NCBI RefSeq assembly: GCF_001421355.1
Contig: NZ_LMKC01000005.1
Location: 432,918 to 496,917 of the forward strand
Source: Sphingomonas sp. Leaf9
GTDB taxonomy: Bacteria > Pseudomonadota > Alphaproteobacteria > Sphingomonadales > Sphingomonadaceae
Length of the DNA stretch: 64,000 nt
Reading direction: 5' to 3'
The notes below the pieces were generated by a model. It worked only from the letters and a program-made list of their open reading frames with translations. It was not told the origin of the DNA and made no database searches. The position numbers were made by a program, and so were the translations under genes. Of the stretch, positions 54,126 through 62,756 are shown piece after piece; position 1 is the stretch's first letter, and each line of letters begins with the position of its first letter.

Positions 54126-56513
54126 TTAGAACGACGTCGACAGCTGTGCGAACCAGGTGCGCGGGCGGGCGAAGATGCGTTCCGCATAGCCAAGCGTCGC
54201 GAGCGAGGCGTTGCCCTGGATCAGATAGCGCTGGTCGAGGATGTTGTTCACGCCCGCGCTGATCTCGATCCCGTTGGCCAGCTTCAGTGCGACCGACCCG
54301 TTGCCAACGAAATAGCCGTCCTCCTCGATCAGCGGAATGCTGCCGGTGATGAAAGTGATCTTCGACGTATAGCTGCCATCGACGCGCGGGGTCAGCGTCG
54401 TGCCGTTCCCCAGTTCGATCTTGTACGCCAGGCCGAGATTGGCCTGGATGTCGGGGGTGAAGGGCAGGTCGTCGTTCGGCGTCACGGTCGCGGTCGCGCC
54501 GGGAATCGGGGTGATGCTCTTGATCTTGTCCTTCAGCACGCTCAGGCCGCCATCGACCATCAGCCCCCATGGCGCGCGCCAGTTCGCCTCCGCCTCCAGC
54601 CCGCGAATGCGCGCTTCGCCGGCGTTGAACAGCAGCGGCACGACCCCCTGGCGGAAGATCAGCTGGATATCCTGATATTCCGCCTGGAACGCGGCGAGGT
54701 TCAGGCGCAACCGGCCGATATTGGTCTTCATGCCGACTTCGTAGCTGGTGACGCTTTCGTCCGAGAACGGCACCGGCAGGTTGTTCGACGTCGCCGCATT
54801 ATAGCGCGTGTTGAAGCCGCCCGACTTGAAGCTCTTGGCATAGGACGCATAGGTGCTGACCGCGCCGCTCCAGCGATATTGCACGCTGGCCGAACCGGTC
54901 AGCGCGGCGAAATCGCGCTGGAACGGGCGGGGGAAGATGAACAGCGGCCCGCCTTGCGTCGTCGCCAGCTGCGGCAGGGGGTTGGGGTCGGGCTGGGTCG
55001 CGGGGAACAGGTTCAGCACCGTCCCCTGATAATATTTGCGGTCGGAGGTGTAGCGCAGGCCCCCGGTCAGCTCCAGCCGGGTGGTCGGCGACCAGGTGGC
55101 TTCCCCGAACAGCGCGACCGAATTGGTCTTGAGGCGCGAGACCTGCAGGTCGCGGCTGCCGGGGCCGCCGGCCAGCAGCGAACGGATGACCGGCGGCGAG
55201 GGCGGGAAGGCGAGGAAGACCGTCGCGCGCTCATCGGTCGATTCGTTGAAATAATAGCCGCCGAGGATGCCGCTGATCTTGCCGAAATCGAGCTGGAGCT
55301 GAACCTCCTGGCTGAACTGGTTGGATTTCGACCCGACATCGGTAGTGATGAGCGTCAGCGGGGTGTTGTCGGCATCGCGGATGCCGCGCGAGCTGGTTTC
55401 GCGGTACGCGGTAATCAGCTTCACCAGTGCCTGATCGGTCAGATGGATGTTGGCGGTGCCGGCGACGCCCCACACCTCCGACATGCTCATCACCGCCGCG
55501 TTGCCGCCGTTCACGAAATCGCCCTTCGCCTGCAAATCATTGGCGCAGCGCGCGTCGTTGATAAGGGGCACGTTGGGCGCGCCGAAGCGAGGATCGCCGG
55601 GCACGATCGGGGAAAAGGGGATGGTCGCGCCGGGGCAGCCGGCGGCGACGCTGGCGATGGCGGCGACCGGGGCCTGTTCGTTGACGCCGGCCAGCACGAA
55701 CGGTGCGCCATGTTCGTCGCGGCGCGAATAATCGGCGCGCAGGAACAGGTCGAAGTCGCTAGACGGTTCCCACTTCACCGCGCCGTTGAGCGAATAGCCA
55801 TTCTCGTTGCCCAGATCGAGGCCGTCGACCGCGCGGATGACATAGCCGTCGCGGCGGCGGAATCCGCCCGACACGCGCGCGGCCAGCGTCTCGCCCAGCG
55901 GCACGTTCACCGCCGCGAACCCTTCGCGCAGATTGTAATCGCCGACGCGGAGGCGGGCGCGGACGCTGGTCTTGCCCAGTTCCGGCTGGCGGGTGCGCAC
56001 CAGGATCGCGCCACCGATGGTGTTGCGCCCGAACAGCGTCCCCTGCGGCCCGCGCAGCACCTCCACGCCATCGATATCGCCGAAATCGATCGCCCCGCCG
56101 ACCGCGCGGCCGAGATAGACTTCATCGAGATAGATGCCGACGCCCGGATCGACCGCGGCGGTCGGATCGACCTGTCCCACGCCGCGGATGAACACGACCG
56201 ATGCCGCGCTGTTGCCCGACAGCTGCCCCGCCGGCTTGAACTGCAGGCTGGGGGTGACGCGCTCGAGGTCCTGGGTCTGCACGATCTGGCGCTGGTCGAG
56301 CATGTCCGACGTGAACGCCGAAATCGCGACCGGCGTATCCTGCAGGCTTTCCGCGCGGCGGCGGGCGGTGACGATGATCTCGCCCTCCTCCGCCTGGGCG
56401 GTGGGCGGCGTGTCCTGCGCGGCGGCGGCGACAGGGATGGCGGCAACCGCCAGGGCACCGATCGCGGCATGACAGTGCAGCACCGCAACCATCGACGAAC
56501 GAAGGCCAGTCAT
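54126..56513 (-). CDS. TonB-dependent outer membrane receptor
   Basis: A 795-residue receptor with a signal sequence ending near AAIPVAAAAQ. The TonB-box region is GEIIVTARRRAESLQDTPVAISAF, the plug domain has SVVFIRGVGQ, VGIYLDEVYLGR and VEVLRGPQGTLFGRNTIGGAI, and the 22-strand barrel ends in RTWFAQLSTSF with a terminal aromatic. It is the last gene in the ferulate unit and has its own promoter (56559-56586). Sphingomonads import lignin-derived aromatics by such receptors (DdvT in strain SYK-6), so a hydroxycinnamate or its oligomers is the inferred ligand; this is not shown by residues. Confidence 0.93.
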   Translation of the reverse strand: MTGLRSSMVAVLHCHAAIGALAVAAIPVAAAAQDTPPTAQAEEGEIIVTARRRAESLQDTPVAISAFTSDMLDQRQIVQTQDLERVTPSLQFKPAGQLSGNSAASVVFIRGVGQVDPTAAVDPGVGIYLDEVYLGRAVGGAIDFGDIDGVEVLRGPQGTLFGRNTIGGAILVRTRQPELGKTSVRARLRVGDYNLREGFAAVNVPLGETLAARVSGGFRRRDGYVIRAVDGLDLGNENGYSLNGAVKWEPSSDFDLFLRADYSRRDEHGAPFVLAGVNEQAPVAAIASVAAGCPGATIPFSPIVPGDPRFGAPNVPLINDARCANDLQAKGDFVNGGNAAVMSMSEVWGVAGTANIHLTDQALVKLITAYRETSSRGIRDADNTPLTLITTDVGSKSNQFSQEVQLQLDFGKISGILGGYYFNESTDERATVFLAFPPSPPVIRSLLAGGPGSRDLQVSRLKTNSVALFGEATWSPTTRLELTGGLRYTSDRKYYQGTVLNLFPATQPDPNPLPQLATTQGGPLFIFPRPFQRDFAALTGSASVQYRWSGAVSTYASYAKSFKSGGFNTRYNAATSNNLPVPFSDESVTSYEVGMKTNIGRLRLNLAAFQAEYQDIQLIFRQGVVPLLFNAGEARIRGLEAEANWRAPWGLMVDGGLSVLKDKIKSITPIPGATATVTPNDDLPFTPDIQANLGLAYKIELGNGTTLTPRVDGSYTSKITFITGSIPLIEEDGYFVGNGSVALKLANGIEISAGVNNILDQRYLIQGNASLATLGYAERIFARPRTWFAQLSTSF

Positions 56514-56558
56514 AGCATCCTCCCAGGATGGGGAGATCTGTCGCTCCCCTTTTCCCGC

Positions 56559-56586
56559 AGGCTACGCGAGCAAATGCTATTGTCAA
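56559..56586 (-). promoter_or_regulatory. Promoter of the TonB receptor gene
   Basis: On the minus strand TTGACA (56586-56581), a 16-base spacer and TAGCCT (56564-56559), then a GGGAGG ribosome site 5 bases before the ATG at 56513. The palindrome TATTG-T-CAATA overlaps the -35 and could bind a regulator. Confidence 0.6.
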
Positions 56587-56605
56587 TAACTGTAATGGTT
56601 AAGAA

Positions 56606-58699
56606 CTAGCTGCCCTCCGCCAGGATCAGTGCGTCGAGCGCGACGACCCCCTTGCCCTTCGGATAGACGACCACCGGGTTCAGATCGATTTCGCGGATCG
56701 ATGGCGTCCCCGCCAGCACCCGGCCCAGCCCGGCGATCAGCGCGGCGACCGCATCGACGTCGAGCGCGGGCGAACCGCGATAGCCGTCGAGCAACGCCCC
56801 CTGTTTGAGCGCGCGCAGTTCGGCGACGATCGCTTGCGTGGTCAGGTCCACGGCCAACAGCCGGACGTCGTGGAGCAGTTCGGCGGTAACGCCACCGAAC
56901 CCGACCAGGATCACCGGCCCCCAGTCGGGATCGTTGCGCGCGCCGACGATCAATTCGACACCGCGCCGACCCATCGCCTCCACCTGCGTGCCCTCGAGCG
57001 CGATGGTCGCGTCGTATGCGGCGACATTGGCGTAGAGCCGGTCCCATGCCGCCGCCAATGCGGCATCGTCGGCAATGTTCAGGATGACGCCGCCGGCATC
57101 GCTCTTGTGGCTGAGCGCGGCGGCCTGCGCCTTGATCGCGACCGGATAGCCGATGCGGCGGGCGATCGCCTGCGCCTCGGCAACGGTCGCGGCGAACCCG
57201 CCCGCCGGGAACGGGATGCCGACCGGGGCCAGCAGGTCCTTGGCACGATATTCGGGGATCACCCCGCCCGGCAGATCGAGCGCGACCGGATCGGCCTCCG
57301 CCACCGCAAAGTCGCGCGCGGCATGGCGCAACAGGTGGCGCAGCGCGCGAAAGGCGCGGTCGGGCGAGGGGAAATAGGGGACGCCGATCGCGCGCAGCCC
57401 GGCGATATACTCGCCCGGTACCGGCGCGCCGTCGTCCAGCCCGGCAAAGATCACCGGCTTGTCCGGGGCCAGCGCGCGCACCGCATCGATGATCGCGGGG
57501 AATTTGCGCGCCGAGGTTGCCGGATCGGTCTGGATGATACCGAATACCAACGCGGCATAGGCGTCGTCGGCCAGCAGCGGGATCAGCGTGCGGCGATACA
57601 GGTCGGGATCGACCAGCGCCTGCGCGGTCAGGTCCATTGGGTTCGACACGGGAATGAAATCGGGGATCGCGCCGCGCATTGCCTCCGCCGTCGCCCCCGC
57701 CATCGGCGGCAGGTCGAGGCCGATCGCTTCGGCAAGGTCGAGGGTCAGCGCCTTGAACGCGCCGCTTTCGGTCAGCACCGCCGTGCCGCCGCGCCGCACC
57801 GGCTTTGCCCGCACCGCGAGGTCGACGACATCGCCCAGCGCCTCGAGGCTGTCGACCAGCACCACGCCGGCACGTTCTACCTTCGCCTTCATCAGCTGCC
57901 AGTCGCCGGCCATCGCGCCGGTATGCGTCGCGGCGCTTTCGCGCGCCGCGCTCGACGTGCCGGGATGGAGCAGGACGATATGCTTGCCTGCCGCGCGTGC
58001 CTGTTCCGCAAGGCGCAAAAAGCGCGCGGGCTGGCGGAATTGTTCGACGATCATCGCGATTGCCTGCGTCGCCGGGTCGGCGATCAGATGCTCGACATAG
58101 TCCTCGACGCCCGACGCCGCTTCGTTGCCGGTCGATACCGATACGGTGATGCCGAGGTCCTTCGCCATCAGCGTGGTGCCCAGCACCACCGCCATCGCGC
58201 CCGACTGGCTGACGATGCCGACTGCCGGCTTGCCGGTCAGGTCGAGCACCGGCGCCTCGACAAAGGTCAGCGGCACGCCGGCGGCATAGTTGACGAGGCC
58301 GAGGCAGTTCGGCCCCTCGACCACCATGTCGTGTTCGGCGGCGATCCGGGCGACTTCGGCTTGCGCTGCCAGCCCCTCCTCGCCCCCTTCGGCGAAGCCG
58401 GCCGAAAAGATGATCGCCGCACCGACCCCGCGTGCCGCCAGCGCGCGCACCGCGCCCAGCACCGCCGGCCCCGGTATCGCCAGAACCGCCGCATCGACTC
58501 CCATCGGCAACGCGTCGATCGATGTCAGGCAGGGCCGCCCGTCGATCGTGTCGCGCTTCGGGTTGATGAGGTGGATATCGCCGGCATAGCCGTGCCGTTC
58601 GAGGTTGCGCAGCACCGCATTGCCCAGCGCGCCGGGCGTCGGCGACGCGCCGACGATGACGACCGAACGGGGGGTGAGCAGGCGGGAAAGGTCGGGCAT
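56606..58699 (-). CDS. ferA: NDP-forming acyl-CoA synthetase, probable feruloyl-CoA synthetase
   Basis: A 697-residue fused acyl-CoA synthetase. The N-terminal CoA-binding domain begins LLTPRSVVIVGASPTPGALGNAVLRNL. The ligase-CoA domain has the phospho-His in ATHTGAMAGD (His about 259), and the C-terminal ATP-grasp domain has YPVAIKAQAAALSHKSDAGGVILNI and GVELIVGARNDPDWGPVILVGFGG. In Sphingobium SYK-6 the FerA enzyme of ferulate catabolism belongs to this fused type and sits beside its hydratase-lyase, as here. Relation to other NDP-forming synthetases means p-coumarate or another acid is also possible. A repeat separates it from the hydratase gene. Confidence 0.87.
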   Translation of the reverse strand: MPDLSRLLTPRSVVIVGASPTPGALGNAVLRNLERHGYAGDIHLINPKRDTIDGRPCLTSIDALPMGVDAAVLAIPGPAVLGAVRALAARGVGAAIIFSAGFAEGGEEGLAAQAEVARIAAEHDMVVEGPNCLGLVNYAAGVPLTFVEAPVLDLTGKPAVGIVSQSGAMAVVLGTTLMAKDLGITVSVSTGNEAASGVEDYVEHLIADPATQAIAMIVEQFRQPARFLRLAEQARAAGKHIVLLHPGTSSAARESAATHTGAMAGDWQLMKAKVERAGVVLVDSLEALGDVVDLAVRAKPVRRGGTAVLTESGAFKALTLDLAEAIGLDLPPMAGATAEAMRGAIPDFIPVSNPMDLTAQALVDPDLYRRTLIPLLADDAYAALVFGIIQTDPATSARKFPAIIDAVRALAPDKPVIFAGLDDGAPVPGEYIAGLRAIGVPYFPSPDRAFRALRHLLRHAARDFAVAEADPVALDLPGGVIPEYRAKDLLAPVGIPFPAGGFAATVAEAQAIARRIGYPVAIKAQAAALSHKSDAGGVILNIADDAALAAAWDRLYANVAAYDATIALEGTQVEAMGRRGVELIVGARNDPDWGPVILVGFGGVTAELLHDVRLLAVDLTTQAIVAELRALKQGALLDGYRGSPALDVDAVAALIAGLGRVLAGTPSIREIDLNPVVVYPKGKGVVALDALILAEGS

Positions 58700-58709
58700 C
58701 GAATGTCCT

Positions 58710-58850
58710 CAATCCTCCCCGGCACGGGGAGGTGGCAGCGCGACAGCGCTGACGGAGGGGGTTAGCCATGCAATACGGCCGTTCCGGTTGCGGGCACCCC
58801 CCTCCACCATGCTGCGCATGGTCCCCCTCCCCATTCCGGGGAGGATTTGA
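58710..58850. repeat. Palindromic repeat, family D copy
   Basis: CTCCCCGGCACGGGGAGG at the left, CCTCCCCATTCCGGGGAGG at the right, and a CACCATGCTGCGCATGGT inner palindrome. Related to 17249-17387. It lies inside the ferulate operon between the hydratase-lyase and synthetase genes. Confidence 0.78.
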
Positions 58851-58854
58851 GCGG

Positions 58855-59691
58855 TCAGGCCTTGGCGCGGTCCTTGTCGTACGCGCCCAGCCCCGGCTTG
58901 TAGCTCTTCTCGTCGATGAACTGCCGGATGCCTTCCTTGCGACCGTCGCTGTCGTAGGAATTGGCCGCTTCCTGCGCGCGGACCAGATAGTCCTCGGCAT
59001 CGTCATAGCTCATGACGCCGACGCGCTTCATCGCATCCTTGGTCGCCTTCAACGCGACCGGGTTCTTCGCCAGCAGCACCTTGGCGACGTCGGTCACGCG
59101 GTCCTTGAGCTGATCGAGCGGCAGCGCCTCGTTGACCAGGCCCCATTCGACGGCGGTCCTGCCGTCGATATTTTCGCCCATCATCGCGTGGTACATGGCT
59201 TTGCGGAACGGCATCAGCTCCTGCGCCACCTTGGTGGCACCACCGCCGGGCAGGATGCCCCAGTTGATCTCCGACAGGCCGAACTTCGCCTCCTCGGCGG
59301 CAAAGGCCAGGTCGCAGGCGAACAGCGGGCCGTAACCGCCGCCGAAGCACCAGCCATTGACCATCGCGATCGTCGGCTTCTGGAACCAGCGCAACCGCCG
59401 CCACCAGCCATAGCTCTCGCGCTGCGCCTTGCGCGTGCCGGCCAGCCCCTGCGATTCCGTCTCGCGGAAATATTCCTTCAAATCCATGCCCGCGGTCCAC
59501 GCCGGCCCTTCGCCCGACAGCACCAGCACGCCCACATCGTCGCGGAACTCCAGCGCATCGAGGACCTCCATCATGTCGCGGTTGAGCGTGGGGCTCATCG
59601 CGTTGCGCTTTTCGGGACGGTTGAACCGTACCCAGGCGATGCCACCCTCGACATCATAGGCGACGACGCCGTTGCTACTCGTTTCGGTCAT
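58855..59691 (-). CDS. p-Hydroxycinnamoyl-CoA hydratase/lyase
   Basis: A 278-residue crotonase-fold enzyme that hydrates feruloyl- or p-coumaroyl-CoA and cleaves it to acetyl-CoA and vanillin or 4-hydroxybenzaldehyde. Diagnostic blocks are GGIAWVRFNRPEKRNAMSPTLN, AWTAGMDLKEYFRE, NGWCFGGGYGPLFACDLAFAAEEAKFGLSEINWGILPGGG with the catalytic Glu, and the C-terminal YDKDRAKA-type tail. Length equals the Pseudomonas enzyme (276) closely. Neighbours on both sides encode the preceding and following steps. Names used elsewhere for this gene are ech, hchL and ferB. Confidence 0.92.
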   Translation of the reverse strand: MTETSSNGVVAYDVEGGIAWVRFNRPEKRNAMSPTLNRDMMEVLDALEFRDDVGVLVLSGEGPAWTAGMDLKEYFRETESQGLAGTRKAQRESYGWWRRLRWFQKPTIAMVNGWCFGGGYGPLFACDLAFAAEEAKFGLSEINWGILPGGGATKVAQELMPFRKAMYHAMMGENIDGRTAVEWGLVNEALPLDQLKDRVTDVAKVLLAKNPVALKATKDAMKRVGVMSYDDAEDYLVRAQEAANSYDSDGRKEGIRQFIDEKSYKPGLGAYDKDRAKA

Positions 59692-59778
59692 GGTGCAAAC
59701 CTCTTGCTGGCGCCGGCGGTCAGGTTCGCCGGCGAGAATGTCGAATGGGAAATGCGGTGCGCCGTGCGCGCGGTCGCG

Positions 59779-61185
59779 TCAGATCGGGTAATGGCCCGGC
59801 TGGGTCTCGATCGTGATCCAGCGCAGTTCGGTAAAGGCGTCGATCCCCGCCCGGCCGCCGAACCGGCCATAGCCGGATGCCTTCACGCCGCCGAACGGCA
59901 TCTGCGCCTCGTCATGCACGGTCGGGCCATTGACGTGGCAGATGCCCGACTGGATGCGTTTCGCAACGCGCAGGCCCCGCGCCGTATCGCGGGTGAAGAC
60001 CGATGCCGACAGGCCATAGGCGGTGTCGTTGGCGAGGGTAATTGCATGATCCTCGTCGCGCGCGCGGATGACGCCGACGACCGGGCCGAAGCTCTCGTCA
60101 CGGAACAGCTTCATGGTCGGCGTCACCTTATCGATGACATGGGCGGGCATCAGCACGCCGTTCGCGTCGCCGCCATTCACCTGCACCGCGCCGGCCGCCA
60201 CCGCATCGTCGATCAGCGACTGGACGTGATCGACCGTCTTCTGGTCGACCACCGCGCCCAGCGGGGTCTTGCCTTCGCGCGGATCACCGACCGCCATCGT
60301 GCCGACCTTGGCAGCGAATTTCTCGACAAAGGCATCGGCGACGCTCTCTACGACGATGATCCGCTCGGTCGACATGCAGATCTGGCCCTGGTTCATGAAC
60401 GCGCCGAACGCGGCGGCCTTTACCGCCTCGTCCAGATCGGCATCGTCCAGCACGATCAGCGGCGCCTTGCCACCCAGCTCCAGCAGCACCGGCTTCAGAT
60501 GCTCGGCGGCGCGCTTCGCGATGATCCGGCCGACATGGGTCGAACCGGTGAAGTTGATCCGGCGGATATGGGGATTGTCGATCAGCGCGCCGACGACCTC
60601 ACCGGCGTCTTCGGGCGCATTGGTGACGATCGTCACCGCGCCTGCGGGCAACGCCTCGGCAAAGGCTTCGGCGATCAGGCTGTGGGTGTGCGGGCATTGC
60701 TCGCTCGCCTTCAGCACGACCGTGTTGCCGCACGCCAGTGGTGCTGCGACCGCGCGCACACCTAAAATGATCGGCGCGTTCCACGGCGCGATGCCCAGCA
60801 TGACGCCGACCGGTTCGCGCAGCGCCATCGCGATGCAACCCGGTTTGTCCGACGGGATCACCTCACCCGCGATCTGCGTGGTCAGCGCAGCGGCCTCGCG
60901 CACCATCGACACCGCCAGCATCAGGTTGAAGCGCGCCCACCCCTCGGTCGCGCCGATCTCGCCCATCATCGCCTCGACGAACTGGTCGCCCTTGCCGGCC
61001 AGCGCATCTGCCGCCTTGGTCAGCGCGGCGCGGCGGGCATTGGGGCCGAGCGCCGACCATGCCGGAAAGGCAGCGGCAGCCTGCTCGACTGCGGCATTCG
61101 CCTCTGCCGGGCCGAACGCCTCTGCGGTGGTCGCGACCGCGCCGGTCACGGGGTTGATCCGATCGAATGTCTTGGCGGACACCAT
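59779..61185 (-). CDS. Vanillin-type aromatic aldehyde dehydrogenase
   Basis: A 468-residue NAD(P)+ aldehyde dehydrogenase. GIAPWNAPIILGVRAVAAPLACGNTVVLKASEQCPHTHSLI is typical of the vanillin/salicylaldehyde/benzaldehyde group. Next come FTGSTHVGRI, LELGGKAPLIVLDDADLD with the general-base Glu, and NQGQICMST with the catalytic Cys at 270. It would oxidise the vanillin or 4-hydroxybenzaldehyde made by the adjacent lyase to the acid. AAGGAGAGG precedes the ATG. A separate promoter stands in the 71-base gap after the transporter gene. Names used elsewhere are vdh and ligV. Confidence 0.9.
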   Translation of the reverse strand: MVSAKTFDRINPVTGAVATTAEAFGPAEANAAVEQAAAAFPAWSALGPNARRAALTKAADALAGKGDQFVEAMMGEIGATEGWARFNLMLAVSMVREAAALTTQIAGEVIPSDKPGCIAMALREPVGVMLGIAPWNAPIILGVRAVAAPLACGNTVVLKASEQCPHTHSLIAEAFAEALPAGAVTIVTNAPEDAGEVVGALIDNPHIRRINFTGSTHVGRIIAKRAAEHLKPVLLELGGKAPLIVLDDADLDEAVKAAAFGAFMNQGQICMSTERIIVVESVADAFVEKFAAKVGTMAVGDPREGKTPLGAVVDQKTVDHVQSLIDDAVAAGAVQVNGGDANGVLMPAHVIDKVTPTMKLFRDESFGPVVGVIRARDEDHAITLANDTAYGLSASVFTRDTARGLRVAKRIQSGICHVNGPTVHDEAQMPFGGVKASGYGRFGGRAGIDAFTELRWITIETQPGHYPI

Positions 61186-61200
61186 GGCGGCCTCTCCTTA

Positions 61201-61243
61201 TTTGTTATGCACCATACCTAAATCGAGTCGCTTGGCGCGTCAA
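61201..61243 (-). promoter_or_regulatory. Promoter before the aldehyde dehydrogenase gene, with shared motif
   Basis: On the minus strand TTGACG (61243-61238), a 17-base spacer and TAGGTA (61220-61215). GGTAT (61218-61214) and CATAACAAA (61209-61201) follow; both also occur in the leader of the MFS gene (62620-62616 and 62604-62596), which suggests a common regulator. Confidence 0.5.
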
Positions 61244-61256
61244 TCGGGCAATTCGC

Positions 61257-62579
61257 CTATCGCGCGACCGCCACCGTCGGCCTGCCGCGCAGCAGCAGCA
61301 GTGCGACCGCCGCGACCAGCGACCCGATGCCCATCAGTACCGCAACCGTCTGCAACCCATAGCCGGCGGCGAACAGGAATCCGGCGACCATCGGCGCCAG
61401 CGCCGACCCGCCGCGCCCGACGCCGATGACGAAGCCGGTCGCAGTGGCGCGGGCGGATGTCGGAAAGCGCTCGGCGACCAGCGCATAGAGGCCGACGACC
61501 CCGGCATTCGTCGCAAAGCCGGCGGCGGCTGCAACGATCGACAGGCCGGCCAAGTCGCTCTGCGCGCGCCCGAACACGATGACGAGCGCGGTCGACAACA
61601 GCATCGCGCCGATGGTCAGCGCCAGCACCCGCACCTTGCCCGTCAGCAGCCCGAGGATCAGCGATCCCGTCGCCCCGCCGATGCTGGCCCAGACCAGCAC
61701 CCCCGCCGCCTGCGGTGCGGGAAAGCCCATGTCGACCACGATCTTCGGAATCCACTTCAGGATGAAATAGAAGGTCATGATGTGCGCCAGATAGGCGAGT
61801 GTCAGCGCCAGCGTGGTGCGCAACAGCGCAGGGGAAAACAGCGCGACCACCGGTGCCTTTGCGGCGACGCCCTTCGGCTCGGGATCGGGCAATGCGTCGA
61901 CGGCGCCATGCCCCATCCGCCGCAGCGTGGCGTTGATCCGTGCCAGTGCGTCGGGGGGCCGGCGATGCATCAGGAACGCGACCGATTCGGGCGCGCGCCA
62001 CAGGACGAGGGGCACGAACAGCGCGCTGCACGCCGCGCCGAACACGAACACCGCCCGCCAGTCATAGTGCGCCAGCAGCACCGCCGACACCGATCCGCCG
62101 ACGATCGTCCCGATCGGATAGCCCGCCGCCATCAGCACGACGGCCAGCGCGCGATGCTTCGCATTGGCGGCTTCGGCGACGGCGGCGTTGGTCGATGCCA
62201 GCATCCCCCCGATGCCGACACCGGTGGCGACGCGCCAGACCGACAGCGCGACGATACCGCCCGCACTGGCCGCACCCAGCATGCCGATCGTCATCATGCC
62301 CAGGCAGCCGAGGATCGTCGTACGCCGCCCCAACCGGTCGGCGACCCCGCCCAGGAACAGCGACCCGATCGCCATGCCGACCAGTTCCATCGACAATACG
62401 ATGCCCAGCGCCGCGCGATCGATCCCCCAATCGGCGGCGATGCCGGGCGAGGCGAAGCTGATCGACAACACGTCGAATCCGTCCAGCGCGTTCAGCCCGA
62501 CCATGGTCGCCACGATCCCCCATTGGAATCGCGACATCGGTGCCTGATCGATCGCTATGCGTGGGTCGTGGCTTACCAT
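61257..62579 (-). CDS. MFS transporter, aromatic acid:proton symporter type
   Basis: A 440-residue, 12-helix transporter. GLNALDGFDVLSISFASPGIAADWGIDRAALGIVLSMELVGMAIGSLFLGGVADRLGRR includes the Asp-Gly-Phe-Asp in helix 1 and the loop 2-3 motif that mark the AAHS (PcaK/VanK) family. The middle loop is long, and later helices have LGLLTGKVRVLALTIGAMLL. It probably brings ferulate, p-coumarate, vanillate or a related acid across the inner membrane. ATG 62579 follows GGAGAGGG; an ATG at 62615 is possible. First gene of the minus-strand unit, divergent from the MetE-like gene. Confidence 0.9.
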   Translation of the reverse strand: MVSHDPRIAIDQAPMSRFQWGIVATMVGLNALDGFDVLSISFASPGIAADWGIDRAALGIVLSMELVGMAIGSLFLGGVADRLGRRTTILGCLGMMTIGMLGAASAGGIVALSVWRVATGVGIGGMLASTNAAVAEAANAKHRALAVVLMAAGYPIGTIVGGSVSAVLLAHYDWRAVFVFGAACSALFVPLVLWRAPESVAFLMHRRPPDALARINATLRRMGHGAVDALPDPEPKGVAAKAPVVALFSPALLRTTLALTLAYLAHIMTFYFILKWIPKIVVDMGFPAPQAAGVLVWASIGGATGSLILGLLTGKVRVLALTIGAMLLSTALVIVFGRAQSDLAGLSIVAAAAGFATNAGVVGLYALVAERFPTSARATATGFVIGVGRGGSALAPMVAGFLFAAGYGLQTVAVLMGIGSLVAAVALLLLRGRPTVAVAR

Positions 62580-62595
62580 GCACCCTCTCCAGTTT

Positions 62596-62640
62596 TTTGT
62601 TATGTCGGGTAACATATACCGCTATGACGGCCCGCGACAA
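62596..62640 (-). promoter_or_regulatory. Promoter and operator-like palindrome of the MFS gene
   Basis: On the minus strand TTGTCG (62640-62635), a 16-base spacer and TATATG (62618-62613). The palindrome TATGT-N6-ACATA (62601-62616) overlaps the -10 and start region, as a MarR- or TetR-type repressor site would. CATAACAAA follows, as before the aldehyde dehydrogenase gene. Confidence 0.5.
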
Positions 62641-62674
62641 CCGGCCTTGCTCATGGCGCTGCCGATCGTTGTGG

Positions 62675-62730
62675 TTATCCACGCCAGCCTGTGGATAACT
62701 GTGGATAACTTCAGATTGCCCTGTGGATAA
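62675..62730. other. Cluster of four DnaA-box-like sites
   Basis: TTATCCACG at 62675-62683 and three perfect TGTGGATAA (reverse complement of the consensus TTATCCACA) at 62690-62698, 62700-62708 and 62722-62730. The three perfect boxes share one orientation with start-to-start spacing of 10 and 22 bases, near one and two helical turns. An AT-rich stretch lies 60 bases to the left (62591-62620). Confidence 0.75.
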
Positions 62731-62756
62731 CTACAGGGTCGCGGGAGAGAGAGACG

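Noticed and set aside
54111..56609. Long plus-strand frames opposite the TonB receptor, synthetase (56834-58765) and lyase/dehydrogenase (58768-60765)
   Set aside because: Shadows of conserved minus-strand genes in the ferulate unit; no ribosome sites and no family features.
62591..62756. Calling the DnaA-box cluster the chromosome origin
   Set aside because: No dnaA, parAB, hemE or other usual origin gene is in the window, and skew cannot be judged from 64 kb; kept as a finding only.
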